From Comamonas odontotermitis (GTDB lineage Bacteria > Pseudomonadota > Gammaproteobacteria > Burkholderiales > Burkholderiaceae_C): DNA of 64,000 nt. Shown here piece after piece: positions 20,242 through 28,999 of the stretch. Every line of letters begins with the position of its first letter. Position 1 is the first letter of the stretch. The DNA is taken from assembly GCF_014207855.1 (NCBI RefSeq), contig NZ_JACHKZ010000017.1:23979-87978 (forward strand). Direction: 5' to 3'. The position numbers were made by a program, and so were the translations under genes. A model generated the notes under the pieces. The model made no database searches. It was not told the DNA's origin and saw only the letters and a program-made list of their open reading frames with translations.

Positions 20242-21288
20242 TCACTGGAAGCCGGCGCGATCCAGCATCTGCTGTACCTTGCCCATGTTGGCGCCCACGG
20301 CGCTGATGGGAATGGTTTCGCTCTTGAACGGCTTGCCTTGGGTCATGGACTTGAGGGCAGGGTTGTCTACCTGCACATTCTTGGCAGCTGGCCACTCGTT
20401 GTTGCCGTTGGCAAAGTAGGTTTGTGCCTCGGGGCTGGCCAGATATTCCAGGAACTTGACGGCATTGTCTTTGTTCTTGGTGTATTTGGCGATGGCGCCG
20501 CCAGCAATGTTCAGGTGGGTGCCATAGCTGTTTTGGTTGGGGAACACCACGCCCACCTTGTTGGCGACCGCCACATCCTCTGGGTTGTTGGAGCGCAGCA
20601 TGCGCGCAAAGTAATAGCTGTTGGTGACCGCGATATCGCATTCACCGGCCGCGACAGCCTTGATCTGGTCGGTGTCGCCACCTTTGGGTGGGCGCGCCAG
20701 ATTGTCCTTGACGCCCTGCAACCACTGCTGGGCCTTTTGCTCGCCCATATGCTCGGTCACGGCGCCGAACATGCTCAGGTTGTAAGGGTGGGAGCCCGAG
20801 CGGATGCAGATTTTGCCCTTGTTCTTGGGGTCAGCCAGGGCTTCGTAGGTGTCTACGTCTTCCTTCTTCACCTTGACTTTGTTGTAGGCAATGATGCGCG
20901 CGCGTGTGGACAGCCCAAACCATGCAATGCCGCCATCCGCTTCAGGCTGGGCGCGCAGGTTGGCAGGGATGACTTCTTCGAGCTTTTGCGAGCGGATGGG
21001 CAGGAATAGGCCATCCTTTTCGCCGCGATACAGACGTGCAGCGTCCACCATCAAGATGACGTCGGCAGGAGAGGCAGCACCTTCGGCCTTGAGGCGGGCA
21101 ATGATGCCTGCGTCATCCGAATCCACGCGATTGATCTTGATGCCCGTGGCCTTGGTGAAGTTGGTGTACAGCGCTTCATCGGTCGAATAATGGCGTGCCG
21201 AGTACAGGTTGACGACTTCTTCAGCATGGGCGATAGCGCCGGCGGAGACGAGGGCACATGCGAGTGCCAGGGCTTTGAGAGATTGCAT
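20242..21288 (-). CDS. Fe(3+) ABC transporter substrate-binding protein (FutA/FbpA type), 348 aa
   Basis: Periplasmic iron-binding protein. A signal peptide (MQSLKALALACALVSAGAIAHA) is followed by EVVNLYSARHYSTDEALYTNFTKATG, the hallmark of the FutA/FbpA family, whose Tyr-rich site includes NLYSARHY and the NSYYFARML Tyr pair. Length is normal. The frame is open 16 codons further upstream but the ATG at 21288 gives the proper signal peptide. No permease or ATPase gene is adjacent, so it is an orphan component that must partner with transporter subunits elsewhere. Confidence 0.88.
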   Translation of the reverse strand: MQSLKALALACALVSAGAIAHAEEVVNLYSARHYSTDEALYTNFTKATGIKINRVDSDDAGIIARLKAEGAASPADVILMVDAARLYRGEKDGLFLPIRSQKLEEVIPANLRAQPEADGGIAWFGLSTRARIIAYNKVKVKKEDVDTYEALADPKNKGKICIRSGSHPYNLSMFGAVTEHMGEQKAQQWLQGVKDNLARPPKGGDTDQIKAVAAGECDIAVTNSYYFARMLRSNNPEDVAVANKVGVVFPNQNSYGTHLNIAGGAIAKYTKNKDNAVKFLEYLASPEAQTYFANGNNEWPAAKNVQVDNPALKSMTQGKPFKSETIPISAVGANMGKVQQMLDRAGFQ

Positions 21289-21320
21289 ACGGCAGAGTGG
21301 GCCAGGAACAAAGATGCCCG

Positions 21321-21349
21321 ATCTTAATTCAAACAAGAATTATTCCCAA
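21321..21349 (-). promoter_or_regulatory. Predicted promoter of the iron-type binding-protein gene
   Basis: On the minus strand TTGGGA and TAAGAT are 17 bp apart, about 33 bp upstream of the start codon. The AT-rich spacer (AATAATTCTTGTTTGAAT) has loose similarity to Fur-box hexamers; iron regulation is plausible but not shown. Confidence 0.4.
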
Positions 21350-21489
21350 TTGTTTTTTGAATCGCAGTCGATGCGGCGCCAGATGTTTGGTGGTTGTGCG
21401 TGCCGTACTTTTCCGTGATGAGAGCGGCGCCGCTGGGACCAGCCAGCGATAGGGCACTTTGTGAGAAGCCTGTTTTGCATGGACGCAGC

Positions 21490-21520
21490 CAAAAAAAAGC
21501 CCGGTGTGAACCGGGCTTTA
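21490..21520 (-). terminator. Phasin gene terminator
   Basis: 9-bp stem AAAGCCCGG / CCGGGCTTT and a T8 tail on the minus strand, about 210 bp after the phasin stop. Confidence 0.75.
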
Positions 21521-21731
21521 AAAGGATCCATGAAACTGGGTTTCGAAAAGATCCAAGGAGACAACTGGGTGTGTTGAGTTTTTCAACACAATGCTGTAAT
21601 TCTAGGGTTAACCCTTTGGTCTGTCCAGGGCTCTTTCTGTTTTTTTACCAAACTGTAGGAGTTTGGCAACAGGGCTGAAAAAGCCAACCAGCAATCCGCA
21701 AAGGGGTTACCAGGCACTAATAAGCGCCGAA

Positions 21732-22286
21732 TTAACGCTTCTTGGCAGCGGTGCCAACGTTGCCAGCGGCCTTCACCACATTGCTGGTGATGGTGTTGAA
21801 GTTGGTTTCGGCCACTTCGCCAGCTTGCTTGACAGCCTTTTGCACGCTGTCGTAGGCATTGTTGGCGGCGGCAACGGCAGTCTTCATCACAGCCACGGCG
21901 CTTTCCGAACCGGCAGGTGCGTTCTTGGCGGCGGTGTCCACGAATTCGTTGAACTTGGCTTGGGCTTCGCCAGCTTGCGATTCGAATGCCTTGCTGAATT
22001 CCAGGCTGGTTGCAGCAGCGATTTCGTACAGGTGACGGCTGTAGGCAGCAGACTTTTCAGCCATGGGCTGCAGCAGGCCAGCTTGCACGCTGATCAGGTC
22101 TTGGGCGTTCTTGGCGTCCAGCACCGACTTGGCGTTGGTGGCTGCGTCGTTCAGGGCAGCGCGGGTAGCTGCAACATTCAGTTCCACCAGCTTTTCCACG
22201 CCTTCGAAGGCCTTGTTGGTCAGGCCAACGAGGGTTTCCAGGTTAGCTTTGTGTGCAGCCAGGATTTGATCAGGGGTCAATGCCAT
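21732..22286 (-). CDS. phaP: Phasin family protein, 184 aa
   Basis: Small, Ala-rich, all-helical protein that coats polyhydroxyalkanoate granules. It starts [37 protein letters not shown], the classic phasin_2 N-terminus, with heptad-like helices throughout and a basic C-terminus (GTAAKKR). No signal peptide and no Cys or Trp, as usual for phasins. It is monocistronic with a promoter bracketed by two inverted 16-bp motifs that resemble PhaR sites, so control by PHA level is expected. No PHA synthase gene lies in this window. Confidence 0.93.
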   Translation of the reverse strand: MALTPDQILAAHKANLETLVGLTNKAFEGVEKLVELNVAATRAALNDAATNAKSVLDAKNAQDLISVQAGLLQPMAEKSAAYSRHLYEIAAATSLEFSKAFESQAGEAQAKFNEFVDTAAKNAPAGSESAVAVMKTAVAAANNAYDSVQKAVKQAGEVAETNFNTITSNVVKAAGNVGTAAKKR

Positions 22287-22373
22287 TTTCTTGCTCCGTT
22301 TAGTTAGTCAAACATTCAAGGTCAAGATCCGGATGCCGGTCTGCATCCGTGATCCTTGTGCATTGCGATCATT

Positions 22374-22389
22374 TTGCTGCACTGCACAA
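22374..22389. promoter_or_regulatory. Putative PhaR operator, start-site-proximal copy
   Basis: TTGCTGCACTGCACAA, located at about the predicted transcription start of phaP. With one mismatch it is the reverse complement of the 22433-22448 copy. PhaR of Cupriavidus binds TGC/GCA-rich sites of this kind at phaP promoters. Confidence 0.6.
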
Positions 22390-22397
22390 TAATCGTT

Positions 22398-22425
22398 ATT
22401 GTATGGATCTGGAACGCTTTTGCAA
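22398..22425 (-). promoter_or_regulatory. Predicted phaP promoter
   Basis: On the minus strand TTGCAA (22425-22420) and TACAAT (22403-22398) are 16 bp apart. The -10 sits inside a perfect 7+3+7 palindrome, ACAATAATCGTTATTGT (22386-22402). Start of transcription would be near 22391. Confidence 0.6.
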
Positions 22426-22432
22426 GTGTTTT

Positions 22433-22448
22433 TTGTGCACTGCAGCAA
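22433..22448. promoter_or_regulatory. Putative PhaR operator, copy upstream of the -35
   Basis: TTGTGCACTGCAGCAA, 7 bp upstream of the predicted -35 and inverted relative to the other copy. Confidence 0.6.
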
Positions 22449-22692
22449 CAAAGTGTTTTTTATTTGAATTCAAGCAGCTACCAGGTGGCAGACTGGTTGA
22501 AAGAGCAACCAGTTGGTCTGCGCCATCCACGGCCTGAAAAGCCTCTTTCTGTATTTGTAGCGCTGCTTTGTTTCAGTGGTGTGGCAAAGCGCGCATGGTT
22601 CAGCAATTCGCGCCCTGAGTGGTGACAGGGAGACCGCCCTGGTCGCTTTTACAATGCGAACCGCCTTGAACACATTCTTGAACGGCCATGCC

Positions 22693-23160
22693 ATGAGCGA
22701 TACGCCTGCCAACGCCGCACCTCAGCGGCCACAGCCGCAACTGCGCGGCGCCTTTGCCCATTTCCAGCGCGTCACCACCAGATGGTCCGACAACGATGTG
22801 TATGGCCATGTCAACAATGTCGTCTATTACAGCTGGTTTGATGCAGCGGTGAACCGCTATCTGATCGCGCAGGGCGCGCTCGACATTCACGCGAGCGAGA
22901 CGATTGGTCTGGTGATCGAGACCCATTGCAATTACTTTGCGCCAGTGGCTTTTCCGCAAGATGTGGATGTGGGCATTCGTGTGGCCCAGGTGGGCCGCAG
23001 CAGTGTTCGCTATGAGGTAGGCATTTTTGTGGCGGGCGAGGAGGCCAGTGCGGCCTGCGGCCATTTTGTGCATGTGTATGTGGACCGGGGCGAACGCCGC
23101 CCGGTGGCGCTGCCTGCCGCTTTGCGCCGGGCGGTCACGGCCATTCAGCGGCAGGGGTAG
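22693..23160 (+). CDS. Acyl-CoA thioesterase (hot-dog fold), 155 aa
   Basis: Member of the 4-hydroxybenzoyl-CoA thioesterase/YbgC-type hot-dog family, which hydrolyses acyl-CoA thioesters. The motif [24 protein letters not shown] (about 25-48) carries the catalytic Asp and the GHVNN turn before the long helix. Length is normal once the ATG at 22693 is used; a longer in-frame start at 22576 lacks family similarity. It is divergent from the phasin gene and 121 bp before pncB. Natural substrate unknown. Confidence 0.87.
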   Translation: MSDTPANAAPQRPQPQLRGAFAHFQRVTTRWSDNDVYGHVNNVVYYSWFDAAVNRYLIAQGALDIHASETIGLVIETHCNYFAPVAFPQDVDVGIRVAQVGRSSVRYEVGIFVAGEEASAACGHFVHVYVDRGERRPVALPAALRRAVTAIQRQG

Positions 23161-23281
23161 CTGCTGGCGGCGTGCGCCTGCGCAATCGCCTACACTTGGC
23201 AGGTTGCGACCATATGAAAAGGCGCAGGGCATTGAGGCCATACACCGGCAGCCGGTGGTGAGCGCCCTGCGCAGCCAACCA

Positions 23282-24535
23282 ATGATTATCCAAAGTCTGC
23301 TGGACACCGACCTGTACAAGTTCACGATGATGCAGGTGGTGCTGCACCAGTTTCCGGGGGCGCAGGTGGAATACCGGTTCCGCTGCCGCAACCCGGGCGT
23401 GCAACTGGCGCCCTATGTGGACGAGATTCGCGCCGAGATCAGAGCCCTGTGTCAGCTGCAGTTCAGCGATGATGAGTTGGCCTATCTCCAGTCGATGCGC
23501 TTTCTCAAAAGCGATTTCATCGATTTTCTGCGGCTCTACCAGCTCAACGAAAAGTACATCACCGTCAGCCCCAAGCCCAATGGCGAGATCGACATCACCA
23601 TTCGCGGTCCCTGGCTGCATACGGTGCTGTTCGAGATTCCGGTGCTGGCCATTGTCAATGAGGTGTATTTTCGCCATACGCAGCCCCAGCCGGATTGGGA
23701 GGAGGGCCGCCAGCGCTTGGCAGCCAAGATTGCTGCCATGCATGCGCCGGGGCTGGAGCAACTCAAGATTGCCGATTACGGCACGCGCCGCCGCTTCAGC
23801 CGCCGCTGGCAGGAAGAGGTGCTGCGCTCGCTCGCTGGGGGCCTGGGTGTGGTCACCAAGACGCCGCGTCCCGGAGAACGCCTGGGCCAACTGGCGGGCA
23901 CCAGTAATCTGCTGCTGGCCAAGGAGTTGGGGCTCACGCCATTAGGCACGATGGCGCACGAATACCTGCAGGCCTGCCAGTCGCTCGGGCCGCGTCTGCG
24001 CGAGAGCCAGATCTTCGGTTTTGAGATGTGGGCCAAGGAGTACCGGGGCGATTTGGGCATTGCGCTGTCGGACGTGTATGGGATGGATGCTTTTCTGCGC
24101 GACTTCGATCTGTATTTCTGCAAGCTGTTTGACGGCGCGCGCCATGACAGCGGTGACCCATTCAGCTGGGGCGAGCGCCTGATTGCGCATTACAAGCAGC
24201 ACAAGGTCGATCCGCTCACGAAGATTCTGATCTTCAGCGATGCCTTGACGATTCCGCGCACGATCGAGCTGTTCCAGCGCTTCCATGGCCGCTGCCAGCT
24301 GGCATTTGGCGTCGGCACCAATCTGACGAACGATCTGGGGTACGAGCCGCTGCAGATCGTCATCAAGATGACGGCTTGCAATGGCCAGCCGGTGGCCAAG
24401 ATTTCGGATGCGCCGGGCAAGGGCATGTGCGACGACGAGAAATACCTGGCCTATCTGCGCCAGGTGTTCAACCTGCCGCCAAACGATAACCAGCCGCCGC
24501 AAGGCGTGTCTCCGGCGCCTGCGCGGGCTGGCTGA
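23282..24535 (+). CDS. pncB: Nicotinate phosphoribosyltransferase, 417 aa
   Basis: Salvages nicotinate to nicotinate mononucleotide for NAD synthesis. It starts [25 protein letters not shown], the family signature. The His phosphorylated by ATP is in [16 protein letters not shown], and the PRPP-site segment [12 protein letters not shown] follows. Length fits bacterial PncB. The frame is open upstream into the thioesterase region but the ATG at 23282 is clearly the start. A GC-rich hairpin follows the stop. Confidence 0.95.
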   Translation: MIIQSLLDTDLYKFTMMQVVLHQFPGAQVEYRFRCRNPGVQLAPYVDEIRAEIRALCQLQFSDDELAYLQSMRFLKSDFIDFLRLYQLNEKYITVSPKPNGEIDITIRGPWLHTVLFEIPVLAIVNEVYFRHTQPQPDWEEGRQRLAAKIAAMHAPGLEQLKIADYGTRRRFSRRWQEEVLRSLAGGLGVVTKTPRPGERLGQLAGTSNLLLAKELGLTPLGTMAHEYLQACQSLGPRLRESQIFGFEMWAKEYRGDLGIALSDVYGMDAFLRDFDLYFCKLFDGARHDSGDPFSWGERLIAHYKQHKVDPLTKILIFSDALTIPRTIELFQRFHGRCQLAFGVGTNLTNDLGYEPLQIVIKMTACNGQPVAKISDAPGKGMCDDEKYLAYLRQVFNLPPNDNQPPQGVSPAPARAG

Positions 24536-24575
24536 GGGGGGATGGGGGTGGATGAGGGCGGCGTCTCTGCGGGTT

Positions 24576-24605
24576 TGCCCCCGCCCGCGCAAGCAGGCGG
24601 GGGCA
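24576..24605 (+). terminator. Hairpin after pncB
   Basis: 10-bp stem TGCCCCCGCC / GGCGGGGGCA with a 10-nt loop, followed by a weak GCTGGTTTC tail; probable terminator. Confidence 0.55.
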
Positions 24606-24623
24606 GCTGGTTTCATTAAAATC

Positions 24624-24672
24624 AGCTCTTGGCGCGCGCCTGGTATGCGCTGCCAGCTATTATTTTTATAAA
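24624..24672. repeat. Dispersed palindromic element upstream of the antiporter gene
   Basis: Contains GGTATGCGCTGCCAGCT (24642-24658) followed by ATTATTTTTATA. The same 17 bases occur in reverse at 29010-29026, in another intergenic region, and part of them at 61.5 kb. It covers the region just before the ribosome binding site (AAGGAG) of the next gene. Confidence 0.6.
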
Positions 24673-24693
24673 AACAGACGCAAGGAGTTCGGC

Positions 24694-26124
24694 ATGGGAC
24701 AAGGCTCAGGACTGTGGGGCAGGTGGCGTGGTGGAGCGGTGGCCGCCGGGGCGGCTGTACCGGGGCTGGCCTCCGCAGCGGGTTTCAATGGGGCGGATCT
24801 GTCGGTCGCCTGGGGCATTCCGTTCGCAGGCATTCTGCTGTCGATTGCGCTGATGCCGCTGTTTCTGCCGCATTTCTGGCACCACCATTTCGGCAAGGTG
24901 GCAGCTGGCTGGGCTCTGGCCTTTCTGCTGCCTTTTGCCGCCGTGTTTGGTGTGGGGGCAGCAGCGGGCAGCCTGATGCATGCCTTGGTGGCCGAATACA
25001 TTCCCTTTGTGATTCTGCTGACGGCGCTGTTCACCGTCTCGGGCGGCATCTACATTCGTGGCAACCTGCATGGCACGCCGGCGCTCAATACCGCCATTTT
25101 GGCCATCGGCGCGGTGCTGGCGAGCTTTATGGGCACCACGGGTGCATCGATGCTGCTGATCCGTCCGCTGATCCGGGCCAACGACGCGCGCAAGAGCTGC
25201 GCCCATGTGGTGGTGTTCTTCATCTTCATCGTCTCCAACGCGGGGGGCTCGCTCACGCCGCTGGGCGATCCGCCGCTCTTTCTGGGCTTTTTGAAGGGCG
25301 TGGACTTTTTCTGGACCGTGCGCCATATCTTTACCGAGACTCTGTTCCTGGTGGGTGCGTTGCTGGTGATTTTCTACCTGATCGACAGCGCCAGATTCAA
25401 GGCCGAAGGGCCCATCAGCCGTCCCGATCCCACGCCCGATACCGGCTCCATCGGCTTTGACGGCAAGATCAACTTCGCGCTGCTCGCCGCTGTCGTTGGC
25501 CTGGTGCTGATGAGCGGGTTCTGGAAGTCGGATGTGGGCTTTGCCATTGCTGGCGCCCATGTAGGCCTTCCCGGCCTGGTGCGCGATATTGGCTTGATCG
25601 TGGTGGCAGTGCTGTCCTTTGTGCTCACGCCCAAGCTGGTGCACCAGGCCAACCAGTTTGACTGGGGGCCGATGCAGGAGGTGGCCAAGCTGTTTGCGGG
25701 TATCTTCCTCACCATCATTCCCGTCATCGCCATGCTGCAGGCGGGCGAGAGCGGGCCGTTTGGCGGTATCGTGCGCGCGGTGACGCGGCAGGACGGCACG
25801 CCTGACCCGGCGATGTATTTCTGGGCGACAGGCTTTCTGAGCAGCTTCCTCGACAATGCGCCGACTTACCTGGTGTTCTTCAATACGGCGGGAGGTGACC
25901 CTGCCACGCTGATGACGACCATGGGCACCACGTTGGCGGCCATTTCGGCGGGTGCCGTTTTCATGGGCGCCAATACCTATATCGGCAATGCTCCCAACAT
26001 GATGGTCAAGGCCATTGCCGAGAGCCGTGGTGTGCGCATGCCGAGCTTTTTTGGCTACATGGCCTGGTCGTGCAGCATTCTGGTGCCGCTTTTCATCGTC
26101 ATGACATTCATCTGGTTCAGATAA
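24694..26124 (+). CDS. Sodium:proton antiporter (NhaD/CitMHS-like), 476 aa
   Basis: Polytopic inner-membrane ion transporter of the IT superfamily. Roughly 12 hydrophobic segments begin at residue 35 (VAWGIPFAGILLSIALMPLFL). Characteristic segments are the HHHFGKV loop, GTTGASMLLIRPLI, the NAGGSLTPLGDPPLFLGFLKG re-entrant motif, and near the C-terminus SSFLDNAPTYLVFFN with an NAPNMM motif. These are typical of NhaD-type Na+/H+ antiporters. Start ATG at 24694 has AAGGAG 8 bases upstream. Single gene; transported ion inferred from family only. Confidence 0.8.
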   Translation: MGQGSGLWGRWRGGAVAAGAAVPGLASAAGFNGADLSVAWGIPFAGILLSIALMPLFLPHFWHHHFGKVAAGWALAFLLPFAAVFGVGAAAGSLMHALVAEYIPFVILLTALFTVSGGIYIRGNLHGTPALNTAILAIGAVLASFMGTTGASMLLIRPLIRANDARKSCAHVVVFFIFIVSNAGGSLTPLGDPPLFLGFLKGVDFFWTVRHIFTETLFLVGALLVIFYLIDSARFKAEGPISRPDPTPDTGSIGFDGKINFALLAAVVGLVLMSGFWKSDVGFAIAGAHVGLPGLVRDIGLIVVAVLSFVLTPKLVHQANQFDWGPMQEVAKLFAGIFLTIIPVIAMLQAGESGPFGGIVRAVTRQDGTPDPAMYFWATGFLSSFLDNAPTYLVFFNTAGGDPATLMTTMGTTLAAISAGAVFMGANTYIGNAPNMMVKAIAESRGVRMPSFFGYMAWSCSILVPLFIVMTFIWFR

Positions 26125-26125
26125 A

Positions 26126-26218
26126 GCTCCCCCTGAGGCGCTTTGTGCCTTCCCCCAAAGGGGGACGACACCCTCGGTGCGGGGGCGGCCCTTCCTCGGT
26201 GTCCCCCGTTTGGGAGAT
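26126..26218. repeat. GC-rich imperfect palindromic intergenic element
   Basis: CCCCCTGAGGCGC, CCCCCAAAGGGGG, GACACC...GGTGTC and CCCCCGTTTGGG blocks pair with each other over about 90 bp just after the antiporter stop. Elements beginning GCTCCCCCTGAGGCGC are, as far as I recall, common between genes in Comamonadaceae; only one copy is seen in this window. Confidence 0.5.
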
Positions 26219-26270
26219 GCCAAATGAAAATAATGTTTCCTACCAATACTTGAGCAAGGAGAACAAAACA

Positions 26271-27269
26271 ATGAATTCCAAGCCTCGCATTTTGATTGCC
26301 CGAGCCATCTCGCCCGAAGTGGTGAGCACGTTGCAGCAGCACTTTGACGTTACCGCCAACCCCGAGGACGTGGCGTGGTCACCTGACGAGCTGATTGACC
26401 GGCTGCAGGGCATGGATGGCGTGCTGACCACTGGCTCGCAGCGCATCGATGCAGCCTTGCTCGCGGCTTGCCCGCAGCTCAAGATCTGCGCCAACATGGC
26501 CGTGGGTTACAACAATTTTGATGTGGCTGCGATGACGGCAGCAGGCGTGCAGGGCACCAACGCACCTGATGTACTGACCGAAACCACCGCCGATTTCGGC
26601 TTTGCGCTCCTGATGGCGACCGCCCGCCGCATCAGCGAGAGCGAGCATTACCTGCGTGCCGGCCTGTGGAAGGACTGGCGCTACGATCTGTTTGCGGGCA
26701 CCGAAGTGCATGGCTCCACGCTGGGCATTCTCGGCATGGGCCGCATTGGGCAGGCGATTGCCAAACGCGGCGCCTTCGGCTTCGGCATGAACGTGATCTA
26801 CCACAACCGCTCGCAGCTCCAGCCTGCGCTGGAGGCCGAGTGCAAGGCCCGTTATGTGGGCAAGGAAGAGCTGCTCCAAACCGCCGACCATCTGGTGCTG
26901 GTGCTGCCCTACACGCCCGAGGCGCACCACACCATCGGCGCTGCCGAAATCGCGTTGATGAAACCCACGGCCACGCTCATCAATATTGCGCGCGGCGGTA
27001 TTGTTGATGACGCAGCGCTGGCCAAGGCGCTGGCGGCGCGCCAGATTGCGGCAGCGGGCCTGGATGTGTTCGAGGGCGAGCCCGCCGTACACCCCGATCT
27101 GCTGGAGGTGCCCAACGTGGTGCTGACGCCGCACATTGCCAGCGCCACCGCACCCACGCGCCTGGCCATGGCGCAACTGGCGGCCGACAACCTGATTGCC
27201 TATCTGGGCGGCAAGGCGCCGGTCACGCCGGTAAACCAGCTGGATGCTGCCACCCGCCGCCAAAAGTAA
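26271..27269 (+). CDS. D-2-hydroxyacid dehydrogenase (glyoxylate/hydroxypyruvate reductase type), 332 aa
   Basis: NAD(P)-dependent reductase of the D-isomer 2-hydroxyacid dehydrogenase family. The Rossmann motif GILGMGRIGQAIAKRG (about 153-168), the Arg in NIARGGIVDD, the Glu in GLDVFEGEPAVHPDL and the His in LTPHIASAT give the full catalytic Arg-Glu-His triad. NRS after the second beta strand suggests NADPH use. Closest by pattern to GhrB/glycerate dehydrogenases. ATG at 26271 preceded by CAAGGAGAAC; upstream frame is the repeat element. Ends at a strong hairpin terminator. Confidence 0.9.
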   Translation: MNSKPRILIARAISPEVVSTLQQHFDVTANPEDVAWSPDELIDRLQGMDGVLTTGSQRIDAALLAACPQLKICANMAVGYNNFDVAAMTAAGVQGTNAPDVLTETTADFGFALLMATARRISESEHYLRAGLWKDWRYDLFAGTEVHGSTLGILGMGRIGQAIAKRGAFGFGMNVIYHNRSQLQPALEAECKARYVGKEELLQTADHLVLVLPYTPEAHHTIGAAEIALMKPTATLINIARGGIVDDAALAKALAARQIAAAGLDVFEGEPAVHPDLLEVPNVVLTPHIASATAPTRLAMAQLAADNLIAYLGGKAPVTPVNQLDAATRRQK

Positions 27270-27290
27270 CAGTCGCACAAATTTAGGGTA

Positions 27291-27341
27291 AAAATAGCTG
27301 CTTGCGCTCACCTACCGGGCGCAAGCAGCTATTATTTTTGT
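27291..27341 (+). terminator. Terminator formed by a dispersed palindrome
   Basis: Perfect 14-bp stem ATAGCTGCTTGCGC (27294-27307) / GCGCAAGCAGCTAT (27319-27332) with an 11-nt loop, ending in TATTTTTG. The stem arms are of the TAGCTG...GCGC family, here acting as a terminator after the dehydrogenase gene. Confidence 0.85.
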
Positions 27342-27365
27342 AGTTTTGCTTTGCAGGATGCAATT

Positions 27366-28940
27366 GTGACCCTGGAACTGATTTTGCTTGCGCTTTTGCT
27401 GCTGGTGGCGCTTGCCATTGTGCTGATCCTGCTGATACGCCGCCCCAAGGTGGATCTGAGCGACCCCTGGGCACAGCAGCTGGGGCAGCAGGGGCGCGAT
27501 CTGCAGGCCACGGTGCAGGCATTGGCCCGCAATGAGGGAGCATTCAGCCATTTGGCGCAGCACCTCAACCTGCAGTTGCGCGAGCTGAACCAGGGCAGCC
27601 TGGAGGCGATGGGGGAGTTTCGTGAATCTCTGGAGGCGCGCCTTGCGCAAAGCGTGGCCGATTCACGCCTGGGCCGGCAGGAGTTGCAGCAGGCGTTGGC
27701 GGGGTTTGAGGCGCAACTGGCGCAGCGTCTGGCGCATCTGGATGCGGCGGTGAACCAGCGGCTCTCGGCACTCGATACTTCGCTGACCCAGCGGGTGGAC
27801 GCCCTCACCAGCGCCAACCAGCACAGCCTCTCGGGCCTGAAGGTTGATGTGCAGGCGCATCTGACTGGCCTGCAAGACGGCGTGGGCCGACAGTTGGCCC
27901 AGCTTGCGCAGGGCCACCAGCAGCAGGCCGAGCAGTTGCGCGGCACTTTGAACGAGCGGCTGGCCAGCATCCAGACCGACAACGCCTGCAAGCTGGAGGA
28001 GATGCGCAAGACCGTGGACGAGAAGCTGCACGCCACGCTGGAGCAGCGCCTGGGCGAATCCTTCAAGCTGGTGAGCGACCGGCTGGAGCAGGTGCACAAG
28101 GGGCTGGGCGAGATGCAGTCTCTCGCTGGCAGCGTGGGCGACCTGAAGCGGGTGATGACCAACGTCAAGACGCGAGGCACCTGGGGAGAGCTGCAACTGG
28201 GCATGATCATCGACAACGTGCTCACGGCCGACCAGTACGCCAGGAACGTGAAGACCGTGCCGGGCAGCGATGACATGGTGGAATTTGCCATCCGCCTGCC
28301 GGGCCGGCGCGATGATGCGCCGGTGTGGCTGCCGATCGATTCGAAATACCCGGTGGAGCATTACCAGCGCCTTCTGGATGCGCAGGAGAGCATGGACAAG
28401 GCCGCCATCCAGTTGGCCAGCAATGGGTTCGAGACATCCATCCGCCTGGAGGCGCGCAAGATCCACAACAAGTACGTGGCGCCGCCCCATACCACCGATT
28501 TTGCCGTGCTCTACCTGCCCACCGAAGGCCTGTTTGCCGAGGTGATGCGCCGCCCCGGTCTGGTGGAAGCCGTGCAGAACGACTGCCGCGTGATGATCTC
28601 CGGCCCGGCCAATCTGGCGGCCATGCTGAGCAGCCTGCAGATGGGCTTCAAGACCCTGGCGATTGAAAAGCGCAGCTCCGAGGTGTGGGCCGTGCTGGGG
28701 CAGGTCAAGACCGAGTTCAACAAATTTGGCGAGGCGGTGGAGGCCACGCGCAAATCGATCGACCAGGCGGCCAAGAAGTTTGAGCAGGTGGATGTGCGCA
28801 CACGGGCCATCAAACGCCGCCTCTCGGGCGTGCATGAGTTGCCCAATTCCGACACTGACGCCGCCGCAACAGCCGCCGACGACGAAGGCGACAGTCAACC
28901 GCCCGCGCCGCAGATGACAATGCAGGACAAGTCCGCATGA
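27366..28940 (+). CDS. rmuC: DNA recombination protein RmuC, 524 aa
   Basis: Membrane-anchored, coiled-coil nuclease-like protein that limits inversion at short inverted repeats. An N-terminal membrane helix (ELILLALLLLVALAIVLILLI) is followed by a long Gln/Ala/Leu-rich coiled coil (about 35-240) and the conserved RmuC domain (about 245-485; VKTRGTWGELQLGMIIDNVL, then DSKYPVEHY and LYLPTEGLFAEV). The GTG at 27366, 7 bases after AGGA, seems the best start; a TTG at 27351 is the alternative. C-terminal tail is acidic and low-complexity. Confidence 0.93.
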   Translation: MTLELILLALLLLVALAIVLILLIRRPKVDLSDPWAQQLGQQGRDLQATVQALARNEGAFSHLAQHLNLQLRELNQGSLEAMGEFRESLEARLAQSVADSRLGRQELQQALAGFEAQLAQRLAHLDAAVNQRLSALDTSLTQRVDALTSANQHSLSGLKVDVQAHLTGLQDGVGRQLAQLAQGHQQQAEQLRGTLNERLASIQTDNACKLEEMRKTVDEKLHATLEQRLGESFKLVSDRLEQVHKGLGEMQSLAGSVGDLKRVMTNVKTRGTWGELQLGMIIDNVLTADQYARNVKTVPGSDDMVEFAIRLPGRRDDAPVWLPIDSKYPVEHYQRLLDAQESMDKAAIQLASNGFETSIRLEARKIHNKYVAPPHTTDFAVLYLPTEGLFAEVMRRPGLVEAVQNDCRVMISGPANLAAMLSSLQMGFKTLAIEKRSSEVWAVLGQVKTEFNKFGEAVEATRKSIDQAAKKFEQVDVRTRAIKRRLSGVHELPNSDTDAAATAADDEGDSQPPAPQMTMQDKSA

Positions 28941-28999
28941 GCGTGTTTTTTCCGGGCCTCTGATGGGCCATGACGGGAAATGCACCGTGCAGTGTTGCC

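Noticed and set aside
21327..21349. Fur box at the iron-type binding-protein promoter
   Set aside because: AT-rich hexamers resemble Fur sites only loosely; too few matches to call.
24706..26271. 521-codon minus-strand ORF opposite the antiporter gene
   Set aside because: His/Arg/Gln-rich, no membrane or domain pattern; complement of a clear transporter gene.
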